Of a DNA stretch of 64,000 nt, positions 18,737 to 28,560 are shown one piece after another. The notes under the pieces are model-generated. The model saw only the letters and a list, made by a program, of their open reading frames with translations. It made no database searches and was not told the DNA's origin. The translations under genes were made by a program, and so were the position numbers. The stretch covers positions 1 through 64,000 of the forward strand of contig NZ_JACDXT010000017.1 of NCBI RefSeq assembly GCF_016464015.1, given 5' to 3'. Each line of letters starts with the position of its first letter. Within the stretch, counting starts at the first letter, position 1. The stretch comes from Psychrobacter sp. bablab_jr014 (lineage in GTDB: Bacteria > Pseudomonadota > Gammaproteobacteria > Pseudomonadales > Moraxellaceae).

Positions 18737-19279
18737 TTATGTCGTTACCCAATTGACAATACGCATCTCCATTGCGTCCTCATCAATACTTTGCTCTGAG
18801 ATACAGCGCCCTGCAATACCGACATTCGCCGCTTGCATGCCAGCGCGGGTTTTTGCGGCGTCCTCAGTGATAAGTAAATGCCAGTCGGGCAGCGATTGCC
18901 CTTGATACAGGCGCTTATAAGCGCAATGCGCGGGCAGCCACATCATCTCTGGCAGATTATCCATCGTCAGCTGAATACATTCAGGCACATAATCTTGGCG
19001 CGTCTCATAATGCTGGCAATGCCCTGTGCTGCAATTCATCAGCTTGCACGCCACATCGGTGTACTCAACGATATCATCCTCATCGTCATCCAAAAACTTG
19101 ACCAAACAGCACGTGCCGCAGCCATCACACAGCGCTTCCCATTCCTCGTCATTGAGTTCGTTCAGCGCATAATGCTGCCAAAACTGGGGTCGGATGGCGC
19201 GCTCATCATGCGCAATCGGCTGCGGTGCGGTGGCACGCGCTGTGTGTTTTGTATCAAGGGTGCGGGAGATGTCAGACAA
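18737..19279 (-). CDS. ycgN: YcgN/UPF0260 cysteine-cluster protein
   Basis: A 180-residue cytosolic protein of the UPF0260 family. The core matches E. coli YcgN closely: FWQHYALNELNDEEWEALC, then the cluster CDGCGTCC (51-58), Cys78, Cys83, Cys88, Cys101 and Cys119 (WLPAHCAYKRL). The number and spacing of cysteines suggest metal (iron-sulphur or zinc) binding; the biochemical function is not established. It is convergent with the DUF4105 gene (36 bp between stops) and divergent from the dienelactone hydrolase. The N-terminal 30 residues are a non-conserved extension. Confidence 0.9.
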   Translation of the reverse strand: MSDISRTLDTKHTARATAPQPIAHDERAIRPQFWQHYALNELNDEEWEALCDGCGTCCLVKFLDDDEDDIVEYTDVACKLMNCSTGHCQHYETRQDYVPECIQLTMDNLPEMMWLPAHCAYKRLYQGQSLPDWHLLITEDAAKTRAGMQAANVGIAGRCISEQSIDEDAMEMRIVNWVTT

Positions 19280-19490
19280 AATAGACCTCGTAAGCGTATT
19301 AGCATTTTTTTAACAGGCGTTACAGTATTATAGCTGTTTTCGCTTGCCAGCGGCGTTAAGGTAATACGTGTGTTTGCCGCTTTTACTGCGCGCTGCTTTT
19401 AAAGACAAGCGCTGCGGGAGGCGTGCTTCATTATTAATATACACTCATATTTATATATACTTATAAACGATAAAATAAAGGAAATTATTT

Positions 19491-20231
19491 ATGTCCATTA
19501 AAACATTTGAGCTTATCAGCACTACGGAAAATGGCGTGCAGCTTATCAGTTATGTTGCCGTACCAGAGACGGCCTCTGAAGATAAGCCTGCCCCAGGTAT
19601 CTTGGTCGCACCAGAATGGTGGGGCGTGGTTGAGCATCCAAAAGCCGTCACCGAGCGCCTAGCAGAAGCAGGCTATGCGGCGGTAGCGATGGACGTCTAT
19701 GGCGAAGGCAAATTGACCACCGATGCGGCGCAAGCCAACATGTGGATGGAGCAAGTCTTAGAAGACCAAGACATGCTGATGGCGCGCTGCCGTCTGATTT
19801 TAGATGATTTCCGTGACCAGACGCTGGTCGATGAGCAAAAACTGGGCGCGATTGGCTTTTGTTTCGGCGGCAAAATCGTCTTAGATATGGCGCGCGAAGG
19901 CATGCCATTAAAAGCGGTTGCTACTTTCCATGGCAACCCAGCACCAAAACAACCTGCTGATAAAGACAATTTCCATGCTAAAGTTTTGGTCGCGCACGGT
20001 CGTGATGACTCGATGGTTAGCATGGACGCGATTGAAGATTTGAAAAAAGAATTGGACGCGGCGGACGTCGATTACACCATCGATGTGTATGACAATGCCA
20101 AGCACGGCTTTACCAACCCGAACGCTGATGAGCGCGCGGCTAAAAATAATGTCGACCTCGGCTACAACGAAAATGCCGCCAAGCAAAGCTGGGAAAACAT
20201 GATGGACTTTATGAAAGAAAACCTAGCGTAA
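19491..20231 (+). CDS. Dienelactone hydrolase family protein
   Basis: A 246-residue cytosolic alpha/beta hydrolase. The family triad is Cys124 in GFCFGGK, Asp173 in HGRDDSMV and His205 in KHGFTNP. PEWWGVVEHPKAVTERLAEAGY is typical of the dienelactone-hydrolase group, which opens lactones or cleaves small esters. No aromatic-degradation genes are nearby, so the classical chlorocatechol role is unlikely and the substrate is unknown. AAGGAAA lies 8 bp before the ATG, and a strong terminator follows. Confidence 0.9.
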   Translation: MSIKTFELISTTENGVQLISYVAVPETASEDKPAPGILVAPEWWGVVEHPKAVTERLAEAGYAAVAMDVYGEGKLTTDAAQANMWMEQVLEDQDMLMARCRLILDDFRDQTLVDEQKLGAIGFCFGGKIVLDMAREGMPLKAVATFHGNPAPKQPADKDNFHAKVLVAHGRDDSMVSMDAIEDLKKELDAADVDYTIDVYDNAKHGFTNPNADERAAKNNVDLGYNENAAKQSWENMMDFMKENLA

Positions 20232-20293
20232 GCCATCAGACAAGCGGCTTTATGGATAAAAAAATCGATAAAGCCCAGATAAAACCGCTGTGA

Positions 20294-20325
20294 TAGGTCG
20301 CCAAATCTTTTGGCGACCTTTTTTT
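20294..20325 (+). terminator. Rho-independent terminator after the dienelactone hydrolase
   Basis: A 9-bp stem AGGTCGCCA/TGGCGACCT (20295-20303 with 20311-20319) has a seven-base loop and is followed by a seven-T tract. Confidence 0.93.
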
Positions 20326-20457
20326 ATGACTGTCAAAAAGTCTCAAGCTGTTATTTTTATCATCAAATGTCTGTACTTATACGTATCTTATCTTGTACTT
20401 GGGTCAAAATCGCGGCATCATCGTGCTTAAGATTACAGGCAATAAGTAAAGGTTGTT

Positions 20458-23436
20458 ATGCTGGATGTTTTGCTAAACGTACTTGGCTGGTGGGTATTTG
20501 TCGCTTTGCTGATTGTGACCATCGTGCTGTATGCGCGTGCCAGTCGGCGTATCACCGCACTTGAGCAGCAAGTCCGCGCCTTAACGACAGCGCAAAAAGC
20601 CCAGCAACGACAGCCAGTAGCGCCCTCGCCTGCTCCCCAAACGCAAGCGCCAGCTCAAACCCCGCCGCCATTGCCCAACGATACCTCTAATGCACCTGCT
20701 GAGCATACAATGGCGCGGCAGTCGAACCGCTATCCGCAGTTTATGATTATAGCGCCTGTTGCTATTACCGTGCCGTTTGTCTCGGTAGCCCCTTTTTATC
20801 AAACGCTTTACGGGCACATTCATACCAGTAGCAACGCCCAATCGCCTATTGATAATCAGCAAAGCCCGCATGCTACCCCGCAATACGACAGCACAAATAC
20901 GCCGCCCAGCAACGCAAGCGAGCCTGATGAACGCTCGCTACCGATGGTCACCTCGTTAGTATCGTCAATAAAGAATTGGTTCTTTGGTGGTAATTTGGTG
21001 GTGCGTGTCGGCGTTATTGTTCTGCTCGTGGGCGTGGTGCTGCTGCTGCGCTTGATCAGCGACTATGTCGAGGTTCCGATTAGCCTCAAGCTTGGCGGTA
21101 TTGCGCTGGCAGGTTTGGGACTGGCGGGGCTGGGTTATCGTTTGACCGACAAACGCTTTACCTACGGCATCACGCTACAAGGCGCGGGGCTTGCCATCAC
21201 GTATTTGACAGTATTTTTTGCCTATTGGGTGTATCAGGTGCTGGGTAATACTACCAGCTTTACTTTACTGGCATTGCTCGCAATTGGTACGACACTGCTT
21301 GCAGTGCGGCAAAATGCCTTTCCTTTGGCAGTGTTGGCATTGTCAGGCGGCTTTTTTGCGCCGTTATTAACGGGGACAGACAGTGGCAGTTTAAGCTTAT
21401 TGTTTGGCTATTATTTGCTGCTCAATACCGCCGTTGCGCTGATGGCGCATTACCGCGCATGGAAAGTGCTGAACTTGGTCAGCGTGCTGGCGAGCTTTGG
21501 TGTGGCGTATTATTTGGGCTTAATCCAATCTATCAATGTGGCCGCGCAAATTAATGAACAGCGCTGGATATTGGTACTGCTGACGGCGCTGCATGTATTG
21601 CTGTATCTTTTCGTGGCGATTCGCTATGCGCAGCATATCATTGTTTATAACAGCAAAACCGCTATTTCGCCAGCCAGCACGCCCAATGTAGATGGCTCGC
21701 GCAGCATCTTTCCCATCGATACCAGCTTGCTGTTTTCGGTGCCTGTCTTAGCCTTTGGCATTTTTGCGGTATTGCTTAAGCCTATCGATGATGGCTTGAC
21801 CATGACCGCGGGGATATTAGCGCTGATGTATCTGGGCGTCGGCTATGCCTTTGCTAAGAAAAGCCCGCGCTACTTATTGATTACCGAAAGTATGCTGGCG
21901 CTGGGTACAGGATTTTTGGCGCTGATGTTGGTGCTGGCGCTAGATGCCGACTGGACGACGGGCGGCTGGTCGATTCAAGCGCTGGCGCTCGTGTGGCTCG
22001 GGCAGCGTAGCCAGCGTAAATGGGCGGTGTATTTTGGTTTGGCGCTGCATGTCTTGAGCGTCTTTTGGCTGTGGTTTTGGAACATTCCGAATCGGCTGTA
22101 TGCAGGTGACAGCTCGCTGGTACTGGTATGGCTTATCACCGCGTGGCTGCCGCTCATCAGCGCCTTTATATTACGCGAGCATGCGCAGTATCAAGCGCCC
22201 AAAGACAATATACGCAGCAAAACAATATCGACGCACTGGGTAAGTCAAGTGCCGCTCTATGCCTTTACGCTTGTAGCGACAGGCTGGAGCGTGTGGGCGA
22301 CTTATTCTACCTTTGATTTGTGGTGGTCTGCTGAGGAGACCACCTTATTTGCCTTTGTCCTTATTCTGCACAGCGCGGCATATTGGCTGATTGACAGCAA
22401 AGCCCCGTGGCACTACGCGCGCAAGATTACGCATGTATTATTCCTTGCCTTATACGCGCTGCTATTGACCTTGCATCCTGTCAATATTTCGTTTGATTAT
22501 GCATGGTCGGATAGCAATTGGTTGCTGTTTATTGTGAGCATGCTGGCAGCTATCATCACAGCGCTATTGTGGCTTAAACGCTGGTATCAGACAGGCGAGC
22601 AGCGCACATGGGACGCGACAGGCTTACTCATCACCGTGCTGGTTGTGGTGTTTTATAGCTTGGTTTTGTATTCCAGCAGCAATCACATCGCGCCGCCGAT
22701 GTTGCTGGTGACTCTACTCTACGGCATCCCGCTATACGGCTACTATCGCCAGCTAAACGCGCCTGCCAATGCACGCACGCCCTCATTGATATCGCATGTG
22801 CCTGCTTGGATGGGTCTGCCACATGCGCTCATTGGTGCGGGCAATGCGCTGTTGCCTCTTGCCTTTGTGTGGGTTATGTTTAGCAACCTCTTTAGTGATG
22901 GCAAAGTATGGAACTTACCCTACTTTCCTGTGCTGAGTATTGTAGACATCACGATGGCGGCAATCATGGGCTGCTCGCTGCTGTTATTAATGGTGATCAA
23001 GCGCATCCGCGCCCCGCACGCCAGCCTGATTGAGTATCATCGCCTTGCGTTTTTGGTATTAGCAATGATTGGTTTTTTCTGGCTATCAAGCATCTTGGTA
23101 CGCACGCTACACGCCTTTATTGGCACGCCGCTTTGGTTCGATACCTATCCAACCGTGTGGCAAAGCGAGCAAGTACAAACGGGACTGACCATCTTATGGA
23201 CGCTGATTGCCCTTGTTGCTACCTTTATTGCCAACCGCTACCGCCAACGCTTGTTGTGGTTCGGCGGTATTGGGCTACTCGGTATGGTGCTGCTCAAGCT
23301 GATGTTTATTGACTTATCACAGACTAAGGCTTTACTTCGTGTGGCGTCGTTTATTGTCGCGGGCAGCCTGATTTTGTTAATCGGTTATCTTGCGCCCTTG
23401 CCGCCCGCTGCCGATGAGCACAAGGCAGATGCGTAG
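20458..23436 (+). CDS. Large DUF2339 polytopic membrane protein
   Basis: A 992-residue inner-membrane protein. One N-terminal helix (about 5-25) is followed by a short coiled coil (ITALEQQVRALTTAQKAQ), a Pro/Gln/Ala-rich linker (about 50-160), and then more than 20 hydrophobic segments to the C-terminus. The DUF2339 hallmark is in the first block, FFGGNLVVRVGVIVLLVGVVLLLR and the following YRLTDKRFTYGITLQGAGLAITYLT. The function of the family is unknown; length and architecture match it. It stands alone between terminated neighbours, 93 bp before ylqF on the same strand. Confidence 0.88.
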   Translation: MLDVLLNVLGWWVFVALLIVTIVLYARASRRITALEQQVRALTTAQKAQQRQPVAPSPAPQTQAPAQTPPPLPNDTSNAPAEHTMARQSNRYPQFMIIAPVAITVPFVSVAPFYQTLYGHIHTSSNAQSPIDNQQSPHATPQYDSTNTPPSNASEPDERSLPMVTSLVSSIKNWFFGGNLVVRVGVIVLLVGVVLLLRLISDYVEVPISLKLGGIALAGLGLAGLGYRLTDKRFTYGITLQGAGLAITYLTVFFAYWVYQVLGNTTSFTLLALLAIGTTLLAVRQNAFPLAVLALSGGFFAPLLTGTDSGSLSLLFGYYLLLNTAVALMAHYRAWKVLNLVSVLASFGVAYYLGLIQSINVAAQINEQRWILVLLTALHVLLYLFVAIRYAQHIIVYNSKTAISPASTPNVDGSRSIFPIDTSLLFSVPVLAFGIFAVLLKPIDDGLTMTAGILALMYLGVGYAFAKKSPRYLLITESMLALGTGFLALMLVLALDADWTTGGWSIQALALVWLGQRSQRKWAVYFGLALHVLSVFWLWFWNIPNRLYAGDSSLVLVWLITAWLPLISAFILREHAQYQAPKDNIRSKTISTHWVSQVPLYAFTLVATGWSVWATYSTFDLWWSAEETTLFAFVLILHSAAYWLIDSKAPWHYARKITHVLFLALYALLLTLHPVNISFDYAWSDSNWLLFIVSMLAAIITALLWLKRWYQTGEQRTWDATGLLITVLVVVFYSLVLYSSSNHIAPPMLLVTLLYGIPLYGYYRQLNAPANARTPSLISHVPAWMGLPHALIGAGNALLPLAFVWVMFSNLFSDGKVWNLPYFPVLSIVDITMAAIMGCSLLLLMVIKRIRAPHASLIEYHRLAFLVLAMIGFFWLSSILVRTLHAFIGTPLWFDTYPTVWQSEQVQTGLTILWTLIALVATFIANRYRQRLLWFGGIGLLGMVLLKLMFIDLSQTKALLRVASFIVAGSLILLIGYLAPLPPAADEHKADA

Positions 23437-23529
23437 ATAGTCCGCGCTGGCATGCGGCATTTATAGTAAACTGGACGCATTTGGCGCGATTTGTCAGCGC
23501 CGCGCATTTTTAGGTATCAAGGTTTTGTT

Positions 23530-24492
23530 ATGAACAATCTAAACAATCAAAGCATCCAGTGGTTTCCTGGACACATGAACAAAGCGCGCAATGAAATCAA
23601 AGAAATCATGCCGCAAATGGACGTGGTCATCGAAGTCATTGATGCGCGCATCCCATACAGCAGCGAAAACCCGATGGTCGCCGCCCTACGCGGACACAAA
23701 CCTGTCATCAAAATCTTAAACAAAGCCGACCTCGCCGATCCTGAGCTGACCGCTGCATGGATTGATGACCTTGAGCAGCAAAGCCAAGTCAAAGCCATCG
23801 CCTGCGACACCAACAAAGCGTCAGACGTGCAGCGCATCTTGCAACTGTGCAAAAACCTTGTGCCTAATAAAGTCGGCACCGGACGCCAAATCAAAGCCAT
23901 GATTATGGGCATTCCCAACGTCGGCAAATCGACCCTTATCAACACCCTCGCAGGGCGCTCGGTCGCCAAGACAGGCGATGAACCCGCCGTCACCAAGTCG
24001 CAGCAGCTCATCAAACTCGACGACGACATCATGCTTTATGACACCCCCGGCATGCTGTGGCCCAAGGTTGAAAATGCCAACTCAGGCTATCGCCTCGCGG
24101 CAACGGGCGGCATCCGTGACACGGCCTTTGACTTTGCCGATGTCGCCAGCTACACCACCGAATACTTGCTCAGTGCCTATCCTGAACTGCTCAAAGAACG
24201 CTACAAAATCGACGAGCTGCCCAAGACCGATTGGGAGTTTATGGAAGTGGCGGGCAGACGCCGTGGCTGCGTGCGCGCGGGCAATCAGGTCGATACTTAC
24301 CGCATGTCGGAGATTTTGATTAATGAATTGCGTAGCGGTACGATTGGGCGCATTACGCTTGAGACGCCCGCCATGCGTGATGCTGAAGAAATCGTCGTCG
24401 CTGAACAGCGCCTCGCTGCTGAAGAAAAGAAAAAAGCCAGAGAGGAAGAAAAGCGCTTACGTAAAAAGCGTGCGCGTCAGAATCGGAAGTAG
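23530..24492 (+). CDS. ylqF: Ribosome biogenesis GTPase YlqF/RbgA
   Basis: A 320-residue circularly permuted GTPase that helps assemble the large ribosomal subunit. The order of motifs is G4 LNKAD (63-67), G1 GIPNVGKST (127-135), then G3 DTPG (171-174), which defines the permutation. WFPGHMNKAR (11-20) is the conserved N-terminal signature. The C-terminus is a Lys/Arg/Glu-rich helix probably binding rRNA. I chose ATG 23530 because the conserved sequence starts there and AAGG lies 8 bp upstream; an in-frame extension to 23491 is unlikely. The KAP NTPase gene follows after 42 bp. Confidence 0.93.
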   Translation: MNNLNNQSIQWFPGHMNKARNEIKEIMPQMDVVIEVIDARIPYSSENPMVAALRGHKPVIKILNKADLADPELTAAWIDDLEQQSQVKAIACDTNKASDVQRILQLCKNLVPNKVGTGRQIKAMIMGIPNVGKSTLINTLAGRSVAKTGDEPAVTKSQQLIKLDDDIMLYDTPGMLWPKVENANSGYRLAATGGIRDTAFDFADVASYTTEYLLSAYPELLKERYKIDELPKTDWEFMEVAGRRRGCVRAGNQVDTYRMSEILINELRSGTIGRITLETPAMRDAEEIVVAEQRLAAEEKKKAREEEKRLRKKRARQNRK

Positions 24493-24534
24493 GTTATAAA
24501 TGGAATAACGTTTAAACATCAATAAGGGAGAAGC

Positions 24535-25947
24535 ATGAGCAACAGCAATATGAAAAATTACAGATTTTCTGATAGAGATGAGTTTAAACGTAAACCCATT
24601 GCTGAAAAAATTATTAAGCTGTTAGACTCTAAAATTAATGTCTCCCCGATGATTATTGATGGCAAATGGGGTACAGGAAAAACAGAGTTTTGTTTTAAAC
24701 TAAAAAACCTAATAGAAGCCAATAATCCTAATAATTATAAAACCAGCTATGTAAATGCTTTTCAAGCCGACCATGCTAATGAACCACTTTTAACACTTAT
24801 TGCATCAGTCGCAGGTCTATACGAAAGCGAAAATAAAGAAAAGTTTATTAATAAAGCTATTCCTTATTTGCGGCTCGTAACGGGTATTGGTTTAAAGTCA
24901 GGATTGAGTCTCGTATTTGGAAAGTATGGTTCAGAAATTTCTAGTGACTATACAGAGGGGGTGGAAGCTATAAAAGAGGGTTCAAAAGAGCTTGTAGACC
25001 AGTCTTTAAAGTCTATTATTAAAGACCAAGTAAAGGCTGAAGAAAATCTCAATGCTTTACAGGCAACCCTTCTTGAAATTACTAAGGAAAACCCCGTCAT
25101 TTTGCTCATTGACGAGCTAGACCGCTGCCGACCAGATTTTGCGGTGGCGATGCTGGAGACCATCAAGCACGTCTTTGATGTTGAAAATGTGCAAATCATC
25201 CTTGTGACTAACGCCGAGCAGCTAAAAGCAACCATCAAGCACAGCTACGGTAGCGAAACAGACCCAAATAGTTATCTTTATAAGTTTTTTAAATATCAAA
25301 TCAACTTACCAACCACGAGTAAAGATGAAGAAAACCGTTCAGTTGATAATAATGTGACTTACTTTAGACAAGTTGTACAAGAAAGCAGTGTGATTCCACA
25401 AGGTTTTAAAGATAATGACCTTATTTACGATGTTTCTAAATTTGTAAAAGTAGACCAACTATCACTCAGAAAAATAGAACAAGTCGTACGCTGTATTGAA
25501 ACTTTGATTATTTTTGAGGATACAGAAAAAAGTAAAAGCCGAAAATCCGAGCAGATACTAATCACTTTCTTATGCTTTTTATATATAAGTAACTATAAAA
25601 AATTTATCAACCTATCAAATAAAAAGATAACTTCTTCTAATTTTGATGAGTGTATAAATAACTATAGTCTTACACTTATGATTAATGGTAGTAGCAATAA
25701 TATAGAAGATTATTCGGCAGAATTTTTCATACTAGCTAGTTTTAGTAGTCGAGTTAGAAGCAACCTTATCAGAACGAACTATACAGATAAACTCCATGCC
25801 TTTAGTATGTTAGTACAGACTTTTGATGATAAATTGAATTTAAAGGGACTATTGATCCGTAGTAACCATATTAGTCCTGACCGTTATCTATCTGAATATA
25901 TTAACCACACAATCAATAACCTACTGCTGTTCGACATTCATAACTAA
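24535..25947 (+). CDS. KAP family P-loop NTPase, AT-rich and probably acquired
   Basis: A 470-residue protein. Walker A is GKWGTGKT (43-50). Walker B VILLIDELDRCRPDFAVAMLETIKHVFD (188-215) with ILVTNAEQL (222-230) is diagnostic of KAP-type NTPases. The segment between them is only weakly hydrophobic (about 108-130), so membrane insertion is uncertain. The C-terminal half is helical without a known domain. KAP NTPases occur in phage-exclusion and defence systems such as PifA and QatA, but no partner gene is here. The DNA is AT-rich (some 60-base blocks below 20% GC) except about 25085-25265, which is near 49% GC. It sits between ylqF and mutY with a good GGGAGAAG ribosome-binding site. Confidence 0.85.
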   Translation: MSNSNMKNYRFSDRDEFKRKPIAEKIIKLLDSKINVSPMIIDGKWGTGKTEFCFKLKNLIEANNPNNYKTSYVNAFQADHANEPLLTLIASVAGLYESENKEKFINKAIPYLRLVTGIGLKSGLSLVFGKYGSEISSDYTEGVEAIKEGSKELVDQSLKSIIKDQVKAEENLNALQATLLEITKENPVILLIDELDRCRPDFAVAMLETIKHVFDVENVQIILVTNAEQLKATIKHSYGSETDPNSYLYKFFKYQINLPTTSKDEENRSVDNNVTYFRQVVQESSVIPQGFKDNDLIYDVSKFVKVDQLSLRKIEQVVRCIETLIIFEDTEKSKSRKSEQILITFLCFLYISNYKKFINLSNKKITSSNFDECINNYSLTLMINGSSNNIEDYSAEFFILASFSSRVRSNLIRTNYTDKLHAFSMLVQTFDDKLNLKGLLIRSNHISPDRYLSEYINHTINNLLLFDIHN

Positions 25948-26042
25948 TTATTTTCATTCACTTATTTCCTTTCTGTTGGGTCGTTGTCCTACGCTGTATC
26001 AGGTATACTATTGCCTTTTGCAACGTATAGATTATCGAGCCT

Positions 26043-27257
26043 ATGACCCAACCGACCGCCCTACCTGATACCGCATTTACCCAGCCTACCGAGTCGCTTG
26101 ACAGCTTCGCGCCGCGTATTCTCGAGTGGTTCGAGACGCACGGTCGTCACGACTTACCGTGGCAGCAGCACCAGACCGACACGCCCAATCCTTACATGGT
26201 ATGGCTCTCTGAGGTCATGCTCCAGCAAACGCAGGTGACGACCGTTTTGCCGTACTTTGCGCGCTTTATGGAGAGCTTCCCCACCGTGCAGGATTTGGCG
26301 GCGGCGGATTGGGATGCGGTCGCGGAGCATTGGGCGGGGCTGGGCTACTATGCGCGTGCCCGCAATTTGCACAAAGGCGCAAAGCAACTGGTGACGGTCA
26401 TCAATGAGACAGGCGACTTTCCGCAGACGGTTGATGGCTGGCAAGCCATTGCAGGTGTCGGTCCGTCAACCGCAGGCGCGATTGTGGCGATGGGCTTGCA
26501 CGGTTATGGCGTCATCTGTGATGGCAACGTCAAGCGGGTACTGACGCGCTGGGCGGGCATTGATGGCGACATTACCAAGAGCGCCACCGACAAGGTATTG
26601 TGGGCACTAGCCACACGCCTGACCCCGCGCGCGCACTCAGGACGCTTTGCCCAAGGCATGATGGATATGGGCGCGACACTCTGTATCCGCCGCAAGCCTG
26701 CTTGCCTGCTGTGCCCATTGCAAGCCGACTGCATTGCGCACGCGCAAGGACGCGAGACCGACTACCCTGTCAAAGCAAAAAAACAAGCCAAGCCCAGCAA
26801 ATTTAGCAAAGCATTACTGCTGCAAAATCCAGCGGGCGAGCTGCTGTGGTTACAGCGCCCTGACAATGGCATTTGGGGTGGGTTGTGGAGCTTGCCCTTA
26901 GCCTTTGAACAAAAGACCCAAGGCAAAAAAGTGCTAAGCGTGGCCACTGAGGACAAGGCGTTTGAGACAGAATACTCAACCGCCGAGCAAATCATTGATA
27001 CGTGGTTAAAGAAAAACAAAATGGCTGATGCAAAGCAGCCAACAGACGCGCCAGCCGCCATTAAGCATTCATTGACCCATTTTCATTGGTTTTTGACGCC
27101 GCATATACAGCGCATGGATGCCAAAGACGCTCAAGCATTGAGTGACACACTCAAGGCAGCGGACGTGCGCTTTGTATGGCAGACGACGGACGCTGCAACC
27201 GCACTTAGCCTACCGCGCGCGATGGTGAAGATTTTAGACAGCGGCGCGGCAGGATAG
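26043..27257 (+). CDS. mutY: A/G-specific adenine DNA glycosylase
   Basis: Removes adenine mispaired with 8-oxoguanine. At 404 residues it is slightly longer than E. coli MutY. The catalytic Glu57 is in WLSEVMLQQTQV, Asp160 is in VICDGNVKRVL after the helix-hairpin-helix GVGPSTAG (138-145), and the 4Fe-4S cysteines are 214, 221, 224 and 230 with the canonical 6-2-5 spacing. The C-terminal MutT-like domain (about 245-400) recognises 8-oxoG, with HSLTHFHWFLTPH as its loop. The first 20 residues are a variable extension. The ATG follows the KAP gene by 95 bp, probably from its own promoter. Confidence 0.97.
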   Translation: MTQPTALPDTAFTQPTESLDSFAPRILEWFETHGRHDLPWQQHQTDTPNPYMVWLSEVMLQQTQVTTVLPYFARFMESFPTVQDLAAADWDAVAEHWAGLGYYARARNLHKGAKQLVTVINETGDFPQTVDGWQAIAGVGPSTAGAIVAMGLHGYGVICDGNVKRVLTRWAGIDGDITKSATDKVLWALATRLTPRAHSGRFAQGMMDMGATLCIRRKPACLLCPLQADCIAHAQGRETDYPVKAKKQAKPSKFSKALLLQNPAGELLWLQRPDNGIWGGLWSLPLAFEQKTQGKKVLSVATEDKAFETEYSTAEQIIDTWLKKNKMADAKQPTDAPAAIKHSLTHFHWFLTPHIQRMDAKDAQALSDTLKAADVRFVWQTTDAATALSLPRAMVKILDSGAAG

Positions 27258-27298
27258 TGGGATAGAAATTGGTGCTGTAGAAAATAGGAATTAGAAAG

Positions 27299-28219
27299 TT
27301 AAGCGAACGTGGTTAGTGATGGCTGCGGCATACGCAGGCGCATTAGCCCTTCTTGCTGCACGGTAGCGACCAGCTTGCCATCTTGCCAAAACTGCCCGTG
27401 ATTGAGCCCCTTCGCATTGGAAGTCGTGTCACTCCACATGTCGTACAGCAGCCACTCATTTAAATCAAATGCCCGGTGAAAGTGCATGGAGTGGTCGATG
27501 CTCGCTGCTTGCAAACCGTTGGTCATAAAGCTGATGCCGTGCGACATAAGACCTGTACCTACCAAATAAAAGTCAGACGAAAACGCCAGTAGCGCTTGCT
27601 GAATGGCAATCGGCTGTGCGCCCAATTTACGGATACGTACCCAGTTGGCTTGCTTGGGTTTCATCGGCTCAGGACTAATCGGATCGCGCGGCTGGACAGG
27701 CTTAATCTCCACATGGCGGCGGCGCATAAAGCGAGACTTTAAGCTCTCGGGCACGCCCTCAACATAGCCTTGCTTGAGCTCTTGCTCGCTGAGTAAATCC
27801 TCTGGCGGTGGATAAACAGGCATGCGCTCTTGATAATCCAAACCCTCTTCCATCGGTGAAAATGAGGCAATCATCGAAAATATCACCTGCTCGACCTGCT
27901 CACCATCCTTGTCTGTCTTATACTGAGTGGCCGTCACTTCACGCGCTGATAAGCTGCGCCCATCACGTAGGCGGCGCACTTGGTAGATAACAGGCTGGCG
28001 AATATCGCCACCGCGCAAAAAGTAGCCATGTAATGAGTGACAGGGCTTGTCAGTCTCAAGGGTGTGCGCGGCTGCCATAACCGCTTGCGCGAGGACTTGC
28101 CCACCAAAGATACGCGCGCCAACGTAATCATAGCTTTGACCTTCAAAGACGTCGGGCGCGGTTTCATTCAAGGTTACGGTGCGTATTAACTGGTCGATAA
28201 GGGTAGCATCATCAGACAT
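27299..28219 (-). CDS. tesB: Acyl-CoA thioesterase II
   Basis: Hydrolyses medium/long-chain acyl-CoA. The product is 306 residues from the ATG at 28219, which has AAGGAGA upstream; the in-frame extension to 28273 lacks one. It is a double hot-dog protein: the first fold carries RIFGGQVLAQAVMAAAHTL and LHGYFLRGGDIRQPVIYQVRRLRDGRS. The second carries ASIDHSMHFHRAFDLNEWLLYDMWSD, then GQFWQDGKLVATVQQEGLMR at the C-terminus. These are TesB signatures, and length is close to E. coli (286). It is convergent with mutY. Confidence 0.93.
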   Translation of the reverse strand: MSDDATLIDQLIRTVTLNETAPDVFEGQSYDYVGARIFGGQVLAQAVMAAAHTLETDKPCHSLHGYFLRGGDIRQPVIYQVRRLRDGRSLSAREVTATQYKTDKDGEQVEQVIFSMIASFSPMEEGLDYQERMPVYPPPEDLLSEQELKQGYVEGVPESLKSRFMRRRHVEIKPVQPRDPISPEPMKPKQANWVRIRKLGAQPIAIQQALLAFSSDFYLVGTGLMSHGISFMTNGLQAASIDHSMHFHRAFDLNEWLLYDMWSDTTSNAKGLNHGQFWQDGKLVATVQQEGLMRLRMPQPSLTTFA

Positions 28220-28495
28220 GATAGCGAGTCTCCTTGGGTGATGGTGATGACCACTGTGCCTGAAAACGTCCATATCACGGGGCGTTGGGTCGCATAAGAG
28301 GAAAAACAGCAGCGCAAGCGTAGCGCTGTTTCATTCATCATTAATCTTATCTACAAAATGATAAATGTGTTCTAAAAAGGAATTTATAGTAACGAATATT
28401 GACCCTTTTGACCAGTCGAGCGCTTCATATTGACGCATATTAATCTGACTGCCGCGCCTATTGCGCGCTGATGCAAACACGGACACCAGCACTAT

Positions 28496-28531
28496 AAAAA
28501 AATGAGACACCCGCAGGCATCTCATTTTTTA
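28496..28531. terminator. Bidirectional rho-independent terminator right of rapA
   Basis: An 11-bp stem (28497-28507 with 28520-28530) has a 12-base loop, with A's before and T's after. It is 30 bp upstream of the rapA stop on its downstream side only if read rightward; the leftward tesB unit begins beyond it, so it mainly insulates rapA from the 28220-28560 spacer, where I see no gene. Confidence 0.7.
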
Positions 28532-28560
28532 AAACCGTTTGGCTCTCAGTGTGCGGCAAA

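Noticed and set aside
28331-28525. 64-codon frame on the minus strand between tesB and rapA
   Set aside because: It runs into the terminator stem, has no ribosome-binding site and no recognisable protein features.
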